Shown: piece by piece, positions 35,251 to 43,475 of the stretch | How positions within the stretch are numbered: the first letter of the stretch is position 1 | Layout: every line of letters begins with the position of its first letter | Made by a program: the position numbers and the translations under genes | Assembly: GCA_034421515.1 (NCBI GenBank) | Contig: DAOUKH010000074.1 | Coordinates: forward strand, 1-64,000 | DNA: 64,000 nucleotides | From: DAOUKH01 sp034421515 | GTDB taxonomy: Bacteria; Chloroflexota; Dehalococcoidia; SHYB01 | Direction of reading: 5' to 3' | The notes under the pieces: generated by a model | The model's database searches: none | Told to the model about the DNA's origin: nothing | Seen by the model: the letters and a program-made list of their open reading frames with translations, nothing else

Positions 35251-35589
35251 CTACCGGCCTCCCTCTTGCGCGGCCAGCTTCTCGGCCGCCTTGCGCTTGA
35301 CCCAAGCCTCCCAACTCTTTCCCGCGGCGGTGTCCTTGCCGGTGAACCTGATGGTGCGGATGTCGGCGTAGGGGATGGTGATGGGCCCCTCGCCCGCCTC
35401 GTCGAAAATCTGGACGAACGGCTCGGCCGCCGAGGCGTCTCGGTTGGAGACGTAGGCGACCCGCTCCTCGCCGTCGGCCAACACGAGGGTGGTGTTCCCC
35501 CGGTAGTCGAAGGCGTGGTCGATCACCTGCTCAAGGGTGAGGTCTGGCCCGATTTCCGGGACCCATCCCTCCAGGCTCTCTTCGCTCAT
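35251..35589 (-). CDS. Small conserved protein inside the hopanoid operon, function unknown
   Basis: 112 residues, no signal peptide or membrane segment. DLTLEQVIDHAFDYRGNTTL, then TIPYADIRTIRFTGKDTAAG and KSWEAWVKRKAAEK. The middle is strand-rich and the C-terminus is a basic helix. I recall similar sequences ending in the GKDTAAGKSWEAW block but know no function. Position between hpnH and hpnG (30 and 3 bases) argues for a role in side-chain synthesis or handling of adenosylhopane. Confidence 0.75.
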   Translation of the reverse strand: MSEESLEGWVPEIGPDLTLEQVIDHAFDYRGNTTLVLADGEERVAYVSNRDASAAEPFVQIFDEAGEGPITIPYADIRTIRFTGKDTAAGKSWEAWVKRKAAEKLAAQEGGR

Positions 35590-35619
35590 CGAACGGCTCC
35601 ACTTCGCTTTGACTGTGCG

Positions 35620-36639
35620 CTACAGCTTGCCGGTCACCATCGCCGCGACCGCGTCCTTCATTCCCTTCGGCGTGAACATGGCGTTGACCGCCGTCGGCTC
35701 GTGGCCGGAATGCACCATGCAGTCGCGGCACTTGGGGTTGCCGCTGGCCCGCCCGTACTCGTCCCAGCCCGTATCGTCCATGAGGTCTTGGAACGTGGGC
35801 GCATAGCCTTCCTGGAGCAGATAGCAGGGGCGCTGCCAGCCGAAGACGTTGTAGAGCGGATTCCCCCAGGGCGTGCACTCGAAGTCCTGCTTGCCCATGA
35901 GGTACTGCAGGAAGAGCGGCGACTGGTTGAAGCGCCACTCCCGCTTGCGGTCGCTGAGAATGTCGCGGAAGAGGCTGTGGGTCCGCTCCCGCCGCAGGAA
36001 ATGCTCCTGATCGGGCGCCTTTGAGTAGCTGTACCCCGGCGACAGCATCATGCCGTCGACGCCCAGCGCGGTCATCTCGTCGAAGAAATCGCGGACGCGC
36101 AGCGGGTTCGCGTTGTCGAACAGCGTGGTGTTGGTCGTGACCCGGAAGCCGCGGTCGAGGGCGGCGCGGACGCCCGCGACGGCCTGCTCGTAGACGCCGT
36201 CGCGGCAGACCGCCTCGTCGTGGTCTTCCTCAATCCCGTCCAGGTGGACGCTGAAGCTGAAGTAGTCCGAGGGAGTGAAGATGCCCTCGTCGAGCCGCTG
36301 CTCCAGCAGGATCGCGTTGGTGCAGAGGTAGACGTACTTCTTGCGCTCGACGAGCCCGGCGGCGATCTCCCCGATCTCCGGGTGCATCAGGGGCTCGCCA
36401 CCGGCGATGCTCACCATCGGCGCGCCGCACTCGTCGGCGGCGGCAAGCGCCTGCTCGGCGGGCATGCTCTTCTTCAGCAGCTGCGGCGGGTACTGGATCT
36501 TGCCGCACCCCGCGCACGCCAGGTTGCAACGGAAGAGGGGCTCGAGCATCAGCACCAGCGGATAGCGCTTCCTCCGCAGAAGCTTCTGCTTCAGGACGTA
36601 CATCGTGACGGCCATGGCCTGTGAGGCGGGGACGCTCAT
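35620..36639 (-). CDS. hpnH: Adenosyl-hopene transferase HpnH (radical SAM)
   Basis: 339 residues, the normal length. The radical SAM cluster is CNLACAGC with C38, C42 and C45. VSIAGGEPLMHPEI is the GGE SAM-binding motif, FSVHLDGIEEDHDEAVCRDG and TTNTTLFDNA follow, and the C-terminal SPASM-like region CYLLQEGY ... GNPKCRDCMVHSGHEPTAV holds more cysteines. It attaches the 5'-deoxyadenosyl group to hopene, the first step to C35 hopanoids. It starts 10 bases after the polyprenyl synthase gene. Confidence 0.97.
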   Translation of the reverse strand: MSVPASQAMAVTMYVLKQKLLRRKRYPLVLMLEPLFRCNLACAGCGKIQYPPQLLKKSMPAEQALAAADECGAPMVSIAGGEPLMHPEIGEIAAGLVERKKYVYLCTNAILLEQRLDEGIFTPSDYFSFSVHLDGIEEDHDEAVCRDGVYEQAVAGVRAALDRGFRVTTNTTLFDNANPLRVRDFFDEMTALGVDGMMLSPGYSYSKAPDQEHFLRRERTHSLFRDILSDRKREWRFNQSPLFLQYLMGKQDFECTPWGNPLYNVFGWQRPCYLLQEGYAPTFQDLMDDTGWDEYGRASGNPKCRDCMVHSGHEPTAVNAMFTPKGMKDAVAAMVTGKL

Positions 36640-36649
36640 CGTTCCATTC

Positions 36650-37684
36650 CTAGTAGTCTCGTTCGAGCAAGAATTGGGTCAGCTCGCGGCACTCGGCGCG
36701 GGCTTCGGGGCTGATTTCGATGGAGTCGACCGCCTGGTAGTTGCGGGCCGCGTGCGTCTCGGCCAAGTCGCGGCAGAAGGCATCGGCCTTCAGGTCGTCG
36801 AGGACGCCGAAGACCTCGGCAACGTCATCGTCGGTCAGCGGGCGGTCGGTGTCGTAGATCTGGCGCAGGCGCTCGCGGGAGTCGCCCTCGGCGGCGTTGA
36901 GCGCGTAGACGATGGGCAGCGACTTCTTGCGCCGGTGGATGTCGCTCGCCTTGGGCTTGCCCGTGTCCTCTTCCTTCCCCCAGACGCCGAGCATGTCGTC
37001 CCGGACCTGGAAAAGAAGGCCGAGCCCCTGGCCCAGGGAGCGCATCGCCTCGATGGTCTCCTCGTCGTCTGAGCCGATGACGGCGCCCATGTGGAGCGAC
37101 GCCTCCAGCAAGGCGCCGGTCTTCTTTCCGATCATGGTCAGATAGTCGTCGACGCTGACCCGCGGCCGCTGCTCGAAGCTGACGTCGAGTACCTGTCCGG
37201 CGATCATCTCGGCGCAGGCATGCGTCAGGATACGGCTCACCCGCAGCGCGGTCTCCGCCGAGGGTCCATTGGGCCGGTCGAGGGCCGCGAGGTTGGCCGC
37301 GACGTTCATGGCGGCTCCGGCATTGAGTCCGTGGCTGATGCCCCAGAGGCTCCATACGGTGGGGCGGTGCCGCCGCTGCGTATCGCCGTCCTGGATGTCG
37401 TCGTGGACGAGCGAGAAGTTGTGGATCAGCTCGATGGCGACGGCGGCGGGGAGGGCCTGCTCCACCGAGCCGCCGACCGACTCGGCGCTGAACAGACAGA
37501 GCGCGGGGCGGACCGCCTTGCCGCTGTTGGCCTCGATCGGGTCGCCGGACTCGTCGGTCCATCCCATGTGGTAGCGGAGCATGCCGAACAGCGCCGAATC
37601 CTCGTCGAGCGCGCTGCGCAGTCCGGCGTCCACCGCGGGGCGGTAGCGGGTGAAGACGTCGGGAATGCGCATGGTGGTGGGCAT
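36650..37684 (-). CDS. Polyprenyl diphosphate synthase (farnesyl/geranylgeranyl type)
   Basis: 344 residues of the trans-prenyltransferase fold. First Asp-rich motif: LVHDDIQDGDTQRRHRPTVW. The second reads FQVRDDMLGVWG, so the usual DDxxD is DDMLG with Gly in the last position, as in many GGPP/FPP synthases of this group. It supplies the prenyl diphosphate used by the squalene/phytoene synthase downstream. It is 18 bases after dxs. Product length cannot be fixed by eye. Confidence 0.93.
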   Translation of the reverse strand: MPTTMRIPDVFTRYRPAVDAGLRSALDEDSALFGMLRYHMGWTDESGDPIEANSGKAVRPALCLFSAESVGGSVEQALPAAVAIELIHNFSLVHDDIQDGDTQRRHRPTVWSLWGISHGLNAGAAMNVAANLAALDRPNGPSAETALRVSRILTHACAEMIAGQVLDVSFEQRPRVSVDDYLTMIGKKTGALLEASLHMGAVIGSDDEETIEAMRSLGQGLGLLFQVRDDMLGVWGKEEDTGKPKASDIHRRKKSLPIVYALNAAEGDSRERLRQIYDTDRPLTDDDVAEVFGVLDDLKADAFCRDLAETHAARNYQAVDSIEISPEARAECRELTQFLLERDY

Positions 37685-37702
37685 GCCGGTGGTCGTCGCC
37701 TC

Positions 37703-39613
37703 CTAGCCGCTCGCCGCGGCCTCTTGCGGAGGTTTGGCCGCCGACTTCGCTCCGTCGCTGAAGAAGACCTTTCGAACTTGAGCCGCGATCCCCTCGGCGT
37801 CGAGGTCCAACCGGCGGCGCTGGGCGTCGGCGGTGCCGTGCTCCACGAAGGAGTCGGGTATGCCGATCCGGTGGACGGCGACGTCCTCGACGCCCGCCGC
37901 GGCCAGTTCTTCAAGGACGGCCGCTCCGAACCCGCCGGCCAGCACGTTCTCCTCGACGGTCAAGATGCGGGGCACGCGGCGGGCCCATTCCAGCAGCAAA
38001 TCGACGTCGAGGGGCTTCACGAAGAGGGGGTTCACCACGGCGCAGGAGATGCCGTCGGCTTCGAGCCGTTCGGCGGCCTCCACGGCCATCTGCACCGATT
38101 TGCCGAGCCCGAAAATGACGACGTCGCTGCCCTCGCGGACGGCGGCTCCCTTGCCCAGCGGCAGCTCGCGTAGCTCCTCGTCCAGGGGCACGCCGACGCC
38201 TGCCCCGCGTGCGATGCGGATGGCGAAGGGCCCCTCGTGCTTGTAGGCGGTGTAGACCAGGTGCTGCAGCTCGTTTTCGTCCATAGGCGCGGCGACGACG
38301 GCGTTCGGCAGACACCGGAGGTAGGAAATGTCGAAGGCGCCGTGGTGCGTCTTGCCGTCCTCGCCGACGATGCCGGCGCGGTCGGCGATGAGCGTCACGG
38401 GCAGGTCCTGCAGGCAGACGTCGTGGACGACCTGGTCGAACGCTCGCTGGAGGAAGGTCGAGTAGATCGAGACGAACGGCGACAGGCCATTGGCAGCCAT
38501 GCCGGCCGCCATGCTCACGGCGTGCTGCTCGGCAATGCCGACGTCGAAGACGCGGTCGGGGTACTCCGCCTGCACCTCGACGAGGCCGGTGCCTTCCAGC
38601 ATGGCCGCGCTGATGCCGACGACCGACTGGTCGTCGCCCATGATCCGGGTCAGGGTCTGGGCGAACACCTTCGAGTAGGTGGGCGCGCCGGTGCCCGACC
38701 CTAAGGGCGAGCTCGGCTGGTGGAACTTGACGGGGTCGACCTCGGCGGGCTCGTAGCCGCGGCCCTTGTGGGTGATCACGTGGACCAGGGAGACGGATCC
38801 CTTGGAGTTCTTGACCTGTTGGAGCGTCTGCTCGAGCTGCCGGAAGTCGTGCCCGTCGACGGGGCGCAGGTAGTTGAAACCCATCTCGGTCCAGAACGTC
38901 GTGGGCAGCATGAACCCTTCGAGGCCGTCTCTGAACCTCTGGGCGATGCGGTAGAGCGCCTCGCCGGTGGGCAGCCGTTTCGAGAACTGCCGCGCGCGGT
39001 CGATCATTGCGCGGTACTCGGGATGGCTGATCACACGCCTGCGCCAGTTGGTCAGGAAGCCGACGTTCTCCGAGATCGACATCCCGTTGTCGTTGAAGAT
39101 GATGACCAGGTGCTCCGGATTGAGGTGCGCGATGTTGTTCAGCGCCTCGAAGCTCGATCCGGAGGTCATCGCGCCGTCGCCGACGACCGCGATGGTCCAG
39201 GAGCCTTCCTTCCGGATGGCCGCGCCCTCCGCGATGCCAAGGGCAATGGAGAGGCCGGTGCCGGCATGCCCCGCCGCGAGCGTGTCGTGGTCGCTCTCGC
39301 TGGGCTCGCCGAACCCGGACAGGCCGCCTTCGAGGCGGATGTTCTTGAACTCGTCGCGCCGGCCCGTCACCAGCTTGTGCGTGTAGCACTGGTTTGTCGT
39401 GTCCCACACGATGCGGTCGACGGGGCTGTCGAAGGCGCGATGGAGGGCCAGGGTGAGCTCGACGACGCCCAGGTTCGAGGCCAGGTGCCCTCCGCGCTCG
39501 GTGATCACGGAGATGATGGTCTCCCGCACCTCTTTCGCTACTTGGGCGAGCTCGTCGTGCGAGAGCGGCTTGAGATCTTGGGGTGCGTCGATCCGTTCCA
39601 ACAGGCTGGTCAT
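37703..39613 (-). CDS. dxs: 1-deoxy-D-xylulose-5-phosphate synthase
   Basis: 636 residues from the ATG at 39613, which has GAGGAGG at ideal spacing; the frame upstream of it is not DXS-like. TPP-binding VVGDGAMTSGSSFEALNNIAHL (the GDG motif), RGGHLASNLGVVELTLALHR, then the transketolase domain with DRAGIVGEDGKTHHGAFDISYLRC and the C-domain ILTVEENVLAGGFGAAVLEEL. It condenses pyruvate and glyceraldehyde 3-phosphate, controlling MEP flux. It is the first gene behind the promoter at 39690-39718. Confidence 0.97.
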   Translation of the reverse strand: MTSLLERIDAPQDLKPLSHDELAQVAKEVRETIISVITERGGHLASNLGVVELTLALHRAFDSPVDRIVWDTTNQCYTHKLVTGRRDEFKNIRLEGGLSGFGEPSESDHDTLAAGHAGTGLSIALGIAEGAAIRKEGSWTIAVVGDGAMTSGSSFEALNNIAHLNPEHLVIIFNDNGMSISENVGFLTNWRRRVISHPEYRAMIDRARQFSKRLPTGEALYRIAQRFRDGLEGFMLPTTFWTEMGFNYLRPVDGHDFRQLEQTLQQVKNSKGSVSLVHVITHKGRGYEPAEVDPVKFHQPSSPLGSGTGAPTYSKVFAQTLTRIMGDDQSVVGISAAMLEGTGLVEVQAEYPDRVFDVGIAEQHAVSMAAGMAANGLSPFVSIYSTFLQRAFDQVVHDVCLQDLPVTLIADRAGIVGEDGKTHHGAFDISYLRCLPNAVVAAPMDENELQHLVYTAYKHEGPFAIRIARGAGVGVPLDEELRELPLGKGAAVREGSDVVIFGLGKSVQMAVEAAERLEADGISCAVVNPLFVKPLDVDLLLEWARRVPRILTVEENVLAGGFGAAVLEELAAAGVEDVAVHRIGIPDSFVEHGTADAQRRRLDLDAEGIAAQVRKVFFSDGAKSAAKPPQEAAASG

Positions 39614-39689
39614 TGAGACCTCCTCACCCGGTCGGCCAATGCCCCGCCCGGACAGCGCCGGAGCAGGATACATCGGCTAACGAGGGTAG

Positions 39690-39718
39690 AAACTAGCACA
39701 GGCCCCCAAACCTGTCAA
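39690..39718 (-). promoter_or_regulatory. Strong promoter of the dxs-hopanoid operon
   Basis: Minus strand: perfect TTGACA (39713-39718), exact 17-base spacer ending TGC, then TAGTTT (39690-39695), so it also has an extended -10. It lies about 75 bases before the dxs start, and no comparable promoter was noticed inside the following run. Confidence 0.8.
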
Positions 39719-39736
39719 TTAAGCCGCTGCGGGGGC

Positions 39737-40165
39737 TTATGTCCGCTTGAACTTGGGCAGCGTCCAGTCCTCCGTGACGTCGTCGAAGGCCACCTCGACG
39801 GCCATGCCGATCGACAGGTCGTCCGGGCCCGTGCCGTCCATGAAGTTGCCCATGAGCCGCACGCCCGGCGCCTCGTCCACGTCGGCGATCACGATCGGGA
39901 GCGGCATCTCGCCGGCGAAGCCGGGGTGGAAAGGCCGGTGCGCGGTGACCCACGAGTGCACCGTCGCCTTCGGGGCCACCTGGACCCATTCGAAGTTGAA
40001 CGAGGGGCACTCCGGGCAGAGCGGGCGCGGATAGTGACGGAACGTGCCGCAGTCGGAGCACTGCTGGAAGCGGAGCTCGTGCTTCTTGCAGAAGTCCCAG
40101 AACGGCTGGGTGTCCTCCGTCGGCCTGGGAATCGGCTTCTTATAGTCGCTGGTCGGGATGGACAT
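39737..40165 (-). CDS. DUF35 OB-fold/zinc-ribbon protein (thiolase partner)
   Basis: 142 residues from the ATG at 40165 that overlaps the thiolase stop (TGATG). The N-terminal helix precedes a rubredoxin-like ribbon, CSDCGTFRHYPRPLCPEC, followed by the OB domain (ATVHSWVTAHRPFHPGF ... GMAVEVAFDDV). Such proteins form stable complexes with SCP2-type thiolases or aldolases and bind acyl-CoA. Partner of the thiolase next to it. Confidence 0.9.
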   Translation of the reverse strand: MSIPTSDYKKPIPRPTEDTQPFWDFCKKHELRFQQCSDCGTFRHYPRPLCPECPSFNFEWVQVAPKATVHSWVTAHRPFHPGFAGEMPLPIVIADVDEAPGVRLMGNFMDGTGPDDLSIGMAVEVAFDDVTEDWTLPKFKRT

Positions 40166-41331
40166 CAGTTCCCCCTGAAGATGGCGAGCGCGCCGTCGCC
40201 GAAGTCGCCGTAGCCGCTCACGAGGCAGTGCTCGGCGCCTTCCACCTGCACGTCGCTCGATCCACGGATCTGCTTGGCGCCCTCGATGACGTGGTTCATC
40301 CCCATGATGTGCCCCTGGGAAAGCAGGCCGCCGTGGGTGTTGATCGGCAAATCGCCGCCGATCTGGATCCGCCCGCCTTCGACAAAGCCGCCGCCCTCGC
40401 CCTTCTTGCAGAAACCGAGGTCTTCGAGCTGGTTGATGACGGTGAAGGTGAAGCAGTCGTAGATCTGCGCCACGTCGATGTCCTGGGGAGTGATGCCCGC
40501 CATGCCGAAGACGCGGGGCGCGAGCTTGGCGATGCCGAAGGTGGTCATGTCGGGACGCTGCGTGATCGAGCTCGGTGAGTCGGGGTGGGCTTCGCCGAAG
40601 CCGCTGATGTAGACCGGCTTGTTGGGCAGGTCTTTCGCCCGGTCGGCCCGCGTGATCACGCACGCCGCCGCGCCGTCGGTCTGCAGGCAGCAGTCGAGCA
40701 GACGGAATGGGTCGGCCAGCATCGGCGAGTTCTGGTGGTCCTCCAGCGTGATCGGGTCCTTCATCTGCGCGTTGCCCTGCATCGACGCATGCTTCCGCAT
40801 GGCGACGGAGACCTCGCCGAACTGCTCGCTCGTCGTGCCGTAGGTCTCCATATGCTTCCGCGCCATGGGGCCGTACCACAGCATGGGCGCGACGAGGCCG
40901 TAGATGTACTCGAACTCGCCCATGGCCCGCATAGGCCCCTGCAGCCCGCCGGCGGCGAGCGACTGGGCAGTCCGCGCCCCGGAGTAGCCGTTCCGCCCCG
41001 ACACGAGCAGGACGTAGTCGCAGACGCCGGAGGTGACGGCGAGGACCCCGTTCTGCAGCGCGGCGCACGGACTCGCGCCCCCCATGTTGATCGCCGCCGA
41101 AAATTTCAGGTCCTTGACGCCGAGGTTCGTCGCGAAGTCCTCCGACGTCGCCCCCGCCGCCTGGGGCAGGATGCCGTCGATCTGGCTCGGCTTGATCCCC
41201 GCGTCCTCGATCGCCCGCATGCAGGCGGTCAATTGCAGGGTGAGGTTGCTCATCCCCGACTTGCGCGAGTACGTCGTCTCGCCGATACCGACAATTGCCG
41301 CCTTGTCGCTGAGTTCACTGGTGTCGTACAC
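40165..41331 (-). CDS. Thiolase family protein (SCP2-type)
   Basis: 388 residues with a GTG start preceded by GGGGGACAG. Thiolase fold: KAAIVGIGETTYSRKSG, then MGGASPCAALQNG, which retains a cysteine (Cys89) at the nucleophile position, and GGLLSQGHIMGMNH near the C-terminus. Stand-alone SCP2 thiolases with DUF35 partners act on beta-ketoacyl-CoAs or as retro-aldolases. It overlaps the DUF35 gene. Substrate unknown; the paralogous pair at 50567-52212 lacks this cysteine. Confidence 0.9.
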   Translation of the reverse strand: MYDTSELSDKAAIVGIGETTYSRKSGMSNLTLQLTACMRAIEDAGIKPSQIDGILPQAAGATSEDFATNLGVKDLKFSAAINMGGASPCAALQNGVLAVTSGVCDYVLLVSGRNGYSGARTAQSLAAGGLQGPMRAMGEFEYIYGLVAPMLWYGPMARKHMETYGTTSEQFGEVSVAMRKHASMQGNAQMKDPITLEDHQNSPMLADPFRLLDCCLQTDGAAACVITRADRAKDLPNKPVYISGFGEAHPDSPSSITQRPDMTTFGIAKLAPRVFGMAGITPQDIDVAQIYDCFTFTVINQLEDLGFCKKGEGGGFVEGGRIQIGGDLPINTHGGLLSQGHIMGMNHVIEGAKQIRGSSDVQVEGAEHCLVSGYGDFGDGALAIFRGN

Positions 41332-41434
41332 CTGTCCCCCCTATGCGAAACCCGTCTCGGAACCAACCGCCATCTTAAGGACGGGGCGCCACAAGCGTCA
41401 ACGCGCGCGCGCCCGCGGACGGCCCCCGCTTCCG

Positions 41435-41463
41435 TTGACACTCCCCCAGGACGCCGATAGAAT
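41435..41463 (+). promoter_or_regulatory. Strong promoter of rplU-rpmA-rpmE
   Basis: Perfect TTGACA (41435-41440), exact 17-base spacer, TAGAAT (41458-41463), about 43 bases before the rplU start. Confidence 0.85.
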
Positions 41464-41506
41464 CTAAGGGTTGCAGTTCCGATGGCCCCGAGCGGGCTTC
41501 CTTTCC

Positions 41507-41854
41507 ATGTCCAGCTACGCGATTATCCAGACCGGCGGTAAGCAGTACCGCGTGGCCCCCGGCGACGTCATCGACGTCGAGCGGATGAAGGACCACGAGC
41601 CCGGCGACACCGTCAACTTCGACGACGTGCTCGTGGTCAGCCACGAGGGCGACGTCTCCGTCGGCGCCCCTTACGTCGACGGCGCCCGCGTCGTGGCGAA
41701 GGTGGAGGAGGAAGGCCGGGCGAAGAAGATCCTCGTCTTCAAGTACAAGCCCAAGATCCGGTACCGGCGCAAGAAGGGACACCGTCAGCGGTTCGCCAGG
41801 ATTTCGATCCAGGAGATCGAGACCCCGGGCGGCGCCATAGCGAAGGCCGAGTAA
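41507..41854 (+). CDS. rplU: 50S ribosomal protein L21
   Basis: 115 residues from the ATG at 41507 (MSSYAIIQTGGKQYRVAPGD). The end has the L21 signature KPKIRYRRKKGHRQRFARISIQEI. An upstream in-frame TTG would add 12 unrelated residues. L21 binds 23S rRNA. First gene behind the promoter at 41435. Confidence 0.97.
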   Translation: MSSYAIIQTGGKQYRVAPGDVIDVERMKDHEPGDTVNFDDVLVVSHEGDVSVGAPYVDGARVVAKVEEEGRAKKILVFKYKPKIRYRRKKGHRQRFARISIQEIETPGGAIAKAE

Positions 41855-41873
41855 CCCCCGAGGGACACCCACC

Positions 41874-42149
41874 ATGGCACACAAAAAGGGATCGGGTACC
41901 AGCCGAAACGGCCGCGACAGCCAGTCGCAGCGGCTCGGCGTGAAGATCTACGACGGCCAGGTCGTCACCGCCGGCAGCATCCTGGTACGCCAGCGCGGCA
42001 CCAAGATCCACCCCGGCGACAACGTGCGCCGCGGCAGCGACTTCACCCTCTGGGCCAAGATCGACGGCAAGGTCAAGTACGACACCTTCAAGAAGTACGA
42101 GCCCTTCACCCCAATCCGCCGCAGGGTCAGCGTCTACCCGGTCGGCTAG
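41874..42149 (+). CDS. rpmA: 50S ribosomal protein L27
   Basis: 91 residues. MAHKKGSGTSRNGRDSQSQRLGVK is diagnostic: the flexible N-terminus reaches the peptidyl transferase centre. No N-terminal leader peptide of the Firmicutes kind. GAGGGACACCCACC precedes the ATG. Confidence 0.98.
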   Translation: MAHKKGSGTSRNGRDSQSQRLGVKIYDGQVVTAGSILVRQRGTKIHPGDNVRRGSDFTLWAKIDGKVKYDTFKKYEPFTPIRRRVSVYPVG

Positions 42150-42172
42150 GGAATCGAACAGGGACAGACATC

Positions 42173-42373
42173 ATGAAGACCGGCATCCATCCCGAATACG
42201 TCGAGGCGCGGGTCGAGTGCGCCTGCGGCAAGACCTGGGAAACGCGCTCGACGAAGCCCGTCCTGAAGATCGAGGTGTGCAGCTCCTGCCACCCCTACTT
42301 CACCGGCGAGCAGCGCATCATCGACACCGAGGGGCGCGTCGAGCGGTTCAAGAGGCGCTACGGCCTGCAATAG
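42173..42373 (+). CDS. rpmE: 50S ribosomal protein L31 (zinc-binding form)
   Basis: 66 residues. MKTGIHPEYVEARVECACGK and VCSSCHPYFTGEQR. The four cysteines (16, 18, 36, 39) make it the zinc-containing C+ form. It closes the rplU-rpmA-rpmE set and is followed by a terminator-like hairpin. Confidence 0.97.
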   Translation: MKTGIHPEYVEARVECACGKTWETRSTKPVLKIEVCSSCHPYFTGEQRIIDTEGRVERFKRRYGLQ

Positions 42374-42404
42374 GCGCGGAGTACCCACCATTCGTGAGGA
42401 AACC

Positions 42405-42433
42405 AAAGGAGCGGGCGAGTCTCGCTCCTTTTG
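42405..42433 (+). terminator. Hairpin with short T-run after rpmE
   Basis: AAAGGAGCG (42405-42413) and CGCTCCTTT (42423-42431) form a perfect 9-bp stem with a 9-base loop, followed by TTG; four T residues follow the last C. It looks like an intrinsic terminator for the ribosomal protein operon but lies inside the upstream open frame of the next gene. Confidence 0.65.
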
Positions 42434-42491
42434 CGTAGGGGCGACGCCCAAACCCTTCAACTACGGCGGCCAGGCGGTCATCGAGGGCGTC

Positions 42492-43367
42492 ATGATCCGC
42501 GGCCGCGAGAACGTCTCCGTCGCGGTGCGGCGACCCAACGGCGAGGTCCGCACCCGCTGCGAGGCCCTGTCGTCGTTCTACACCGGCTGGATGCGCAACG
42601 TGCCCCTCGTCCGCGGCATCATCGTCCTCGTCGAGACCCTCATCCTCGGCATGAAGGCCCTGATGTTCTCCGCCAACGCCGCCATGGAGGAGGAGGGCAA
42701 GGAAGACGAGGAGATGTCGGGCTGGTCGCAGGCCCTGATGCTCGCCATCGCGCTCGCCATCGCCATCGTCGTCTTCTTCCTCATCCCGCTGTTCGCGTCG
42801 GTCGGGGTCGAGCGGCTCGTCGACAGCGCCATCCTGAGCAACCTCGCCGAGGGCGGCCTGCGCTTCGTCATCTTCATCGGCTACGTCTGGGCCATCGGCT
42901 TCATGCCCGACATGCGCCGCGTCTACGCCTACCACGGCGCCGAGCACATGACCATCGCCGCCCACGAGCACGGCGACCCCCTACAGGTCGACGCAATTAG
43001 GAAACACCCCAAGGAGCACCCCCGCTGCGGGACCGCCTTCCTGATGATCGTCATCATCGTCTCGATCCTGGCCTTCACCTTCCTGGGACGCCCCGAGCTC
43101 TGGCTGCTGGTCCTGTCGCGGGTCGTGCTCGTGCCGGTGATCGCCGCCGTCAGCTACGAGATCATCCGCTTCAACGCCGCCCATGGCGACTGGGCCGTCG
43201 CCCGCATGCTGATCGCCCCCGGCGTCGCGCTCCAAAAGCTCACCACCCGCAAGCCCGACGACGACCAGATCGAGGTCGCCATCGCCGCCATGGAAAACGC
43301 CCTCAAGGCCGACGGCGTCGCCCTCCACGGCGAAAAGGAGCCGGAGGCGGCGCCCACCGGCGCCTAG
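42492..43367 (+). CDS. DUF1385 (YqhQ-like) multi-pass membrane protein
   Basis: 291 residues from the first ATG. It has about four membrane segments and the family block FMPDMRRVYAYHGAEHMTIAAHEHG, then HPRCGTAFLM. The true start is probably upstream: the same frame encodes PKPFNYGGQAVIEGV just before the ATG, which is the conserved DUF1385 N-terminus, but no ATG, GTG or TTG occurs in that frame back to the stop at 42264. An ATT at 42390 with GGAG before it is the best non-standard candidate. Family function is unknown. Confidence 0.85.
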   Translation: MIRGRENVSVAVRRPNGEVRTRCEALSSFYTGWMRNVPLVRGIIVLVETLILGMKALMFSANAAMEEEGKEDEEMSGWSQALMLAIALAIAIVVFFLIPLFASVGVERLVDSAILSNLAEGGLRFVIFIGYVWAIGFMPDMRRVYAYHGAEHMTIAAHEHGDPLQVDAIRKHPKEHPRCGTAFLMIVIIVSILAFTFLGRPELWLLVLSRVVLVPVIAAVSYEIIRFNAAHGDWAVARMLIAPGVALQKLTTRKPDDDQIEVAIAAMENALKADGVALHGEKEPEAAPTGA

Positions 43368-43378
43368 CCCAGGGCGGT

Positions 43379-43408
43379 CACCTTAAACCTCTCCCCTTCT
43401 GGAGACCC
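43379..43408 (+). repeat. Intergenic repeat type A, truncated copy
   Basis: CACCTTAAACCTCTCCCC then TTCTGGAGAC. The right-hand GAGAGAGGG arm is missing. Confidence 0.65.
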
Positions 43409-43440
43409 TTGCATAACTGCGCCGCGGAACGTCCCCTCCC

Positions 43441-43473
43441 GTAGGGGCGCCTCGCGAATCGCCCGTCCCCTCC
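43441..43473 (+). repeat. Intergenic repeat type B, copy 2
   Basis: GTAGGGGCGCCTCGCGAATC then GCCCGTCCCCTCC. It differs from the copy at 18463 by two bases in the left arm of the palindrome (GCC for GAT), with identical flanks. Confidence 0.75.
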
Positions 43474-43475
43474 GG

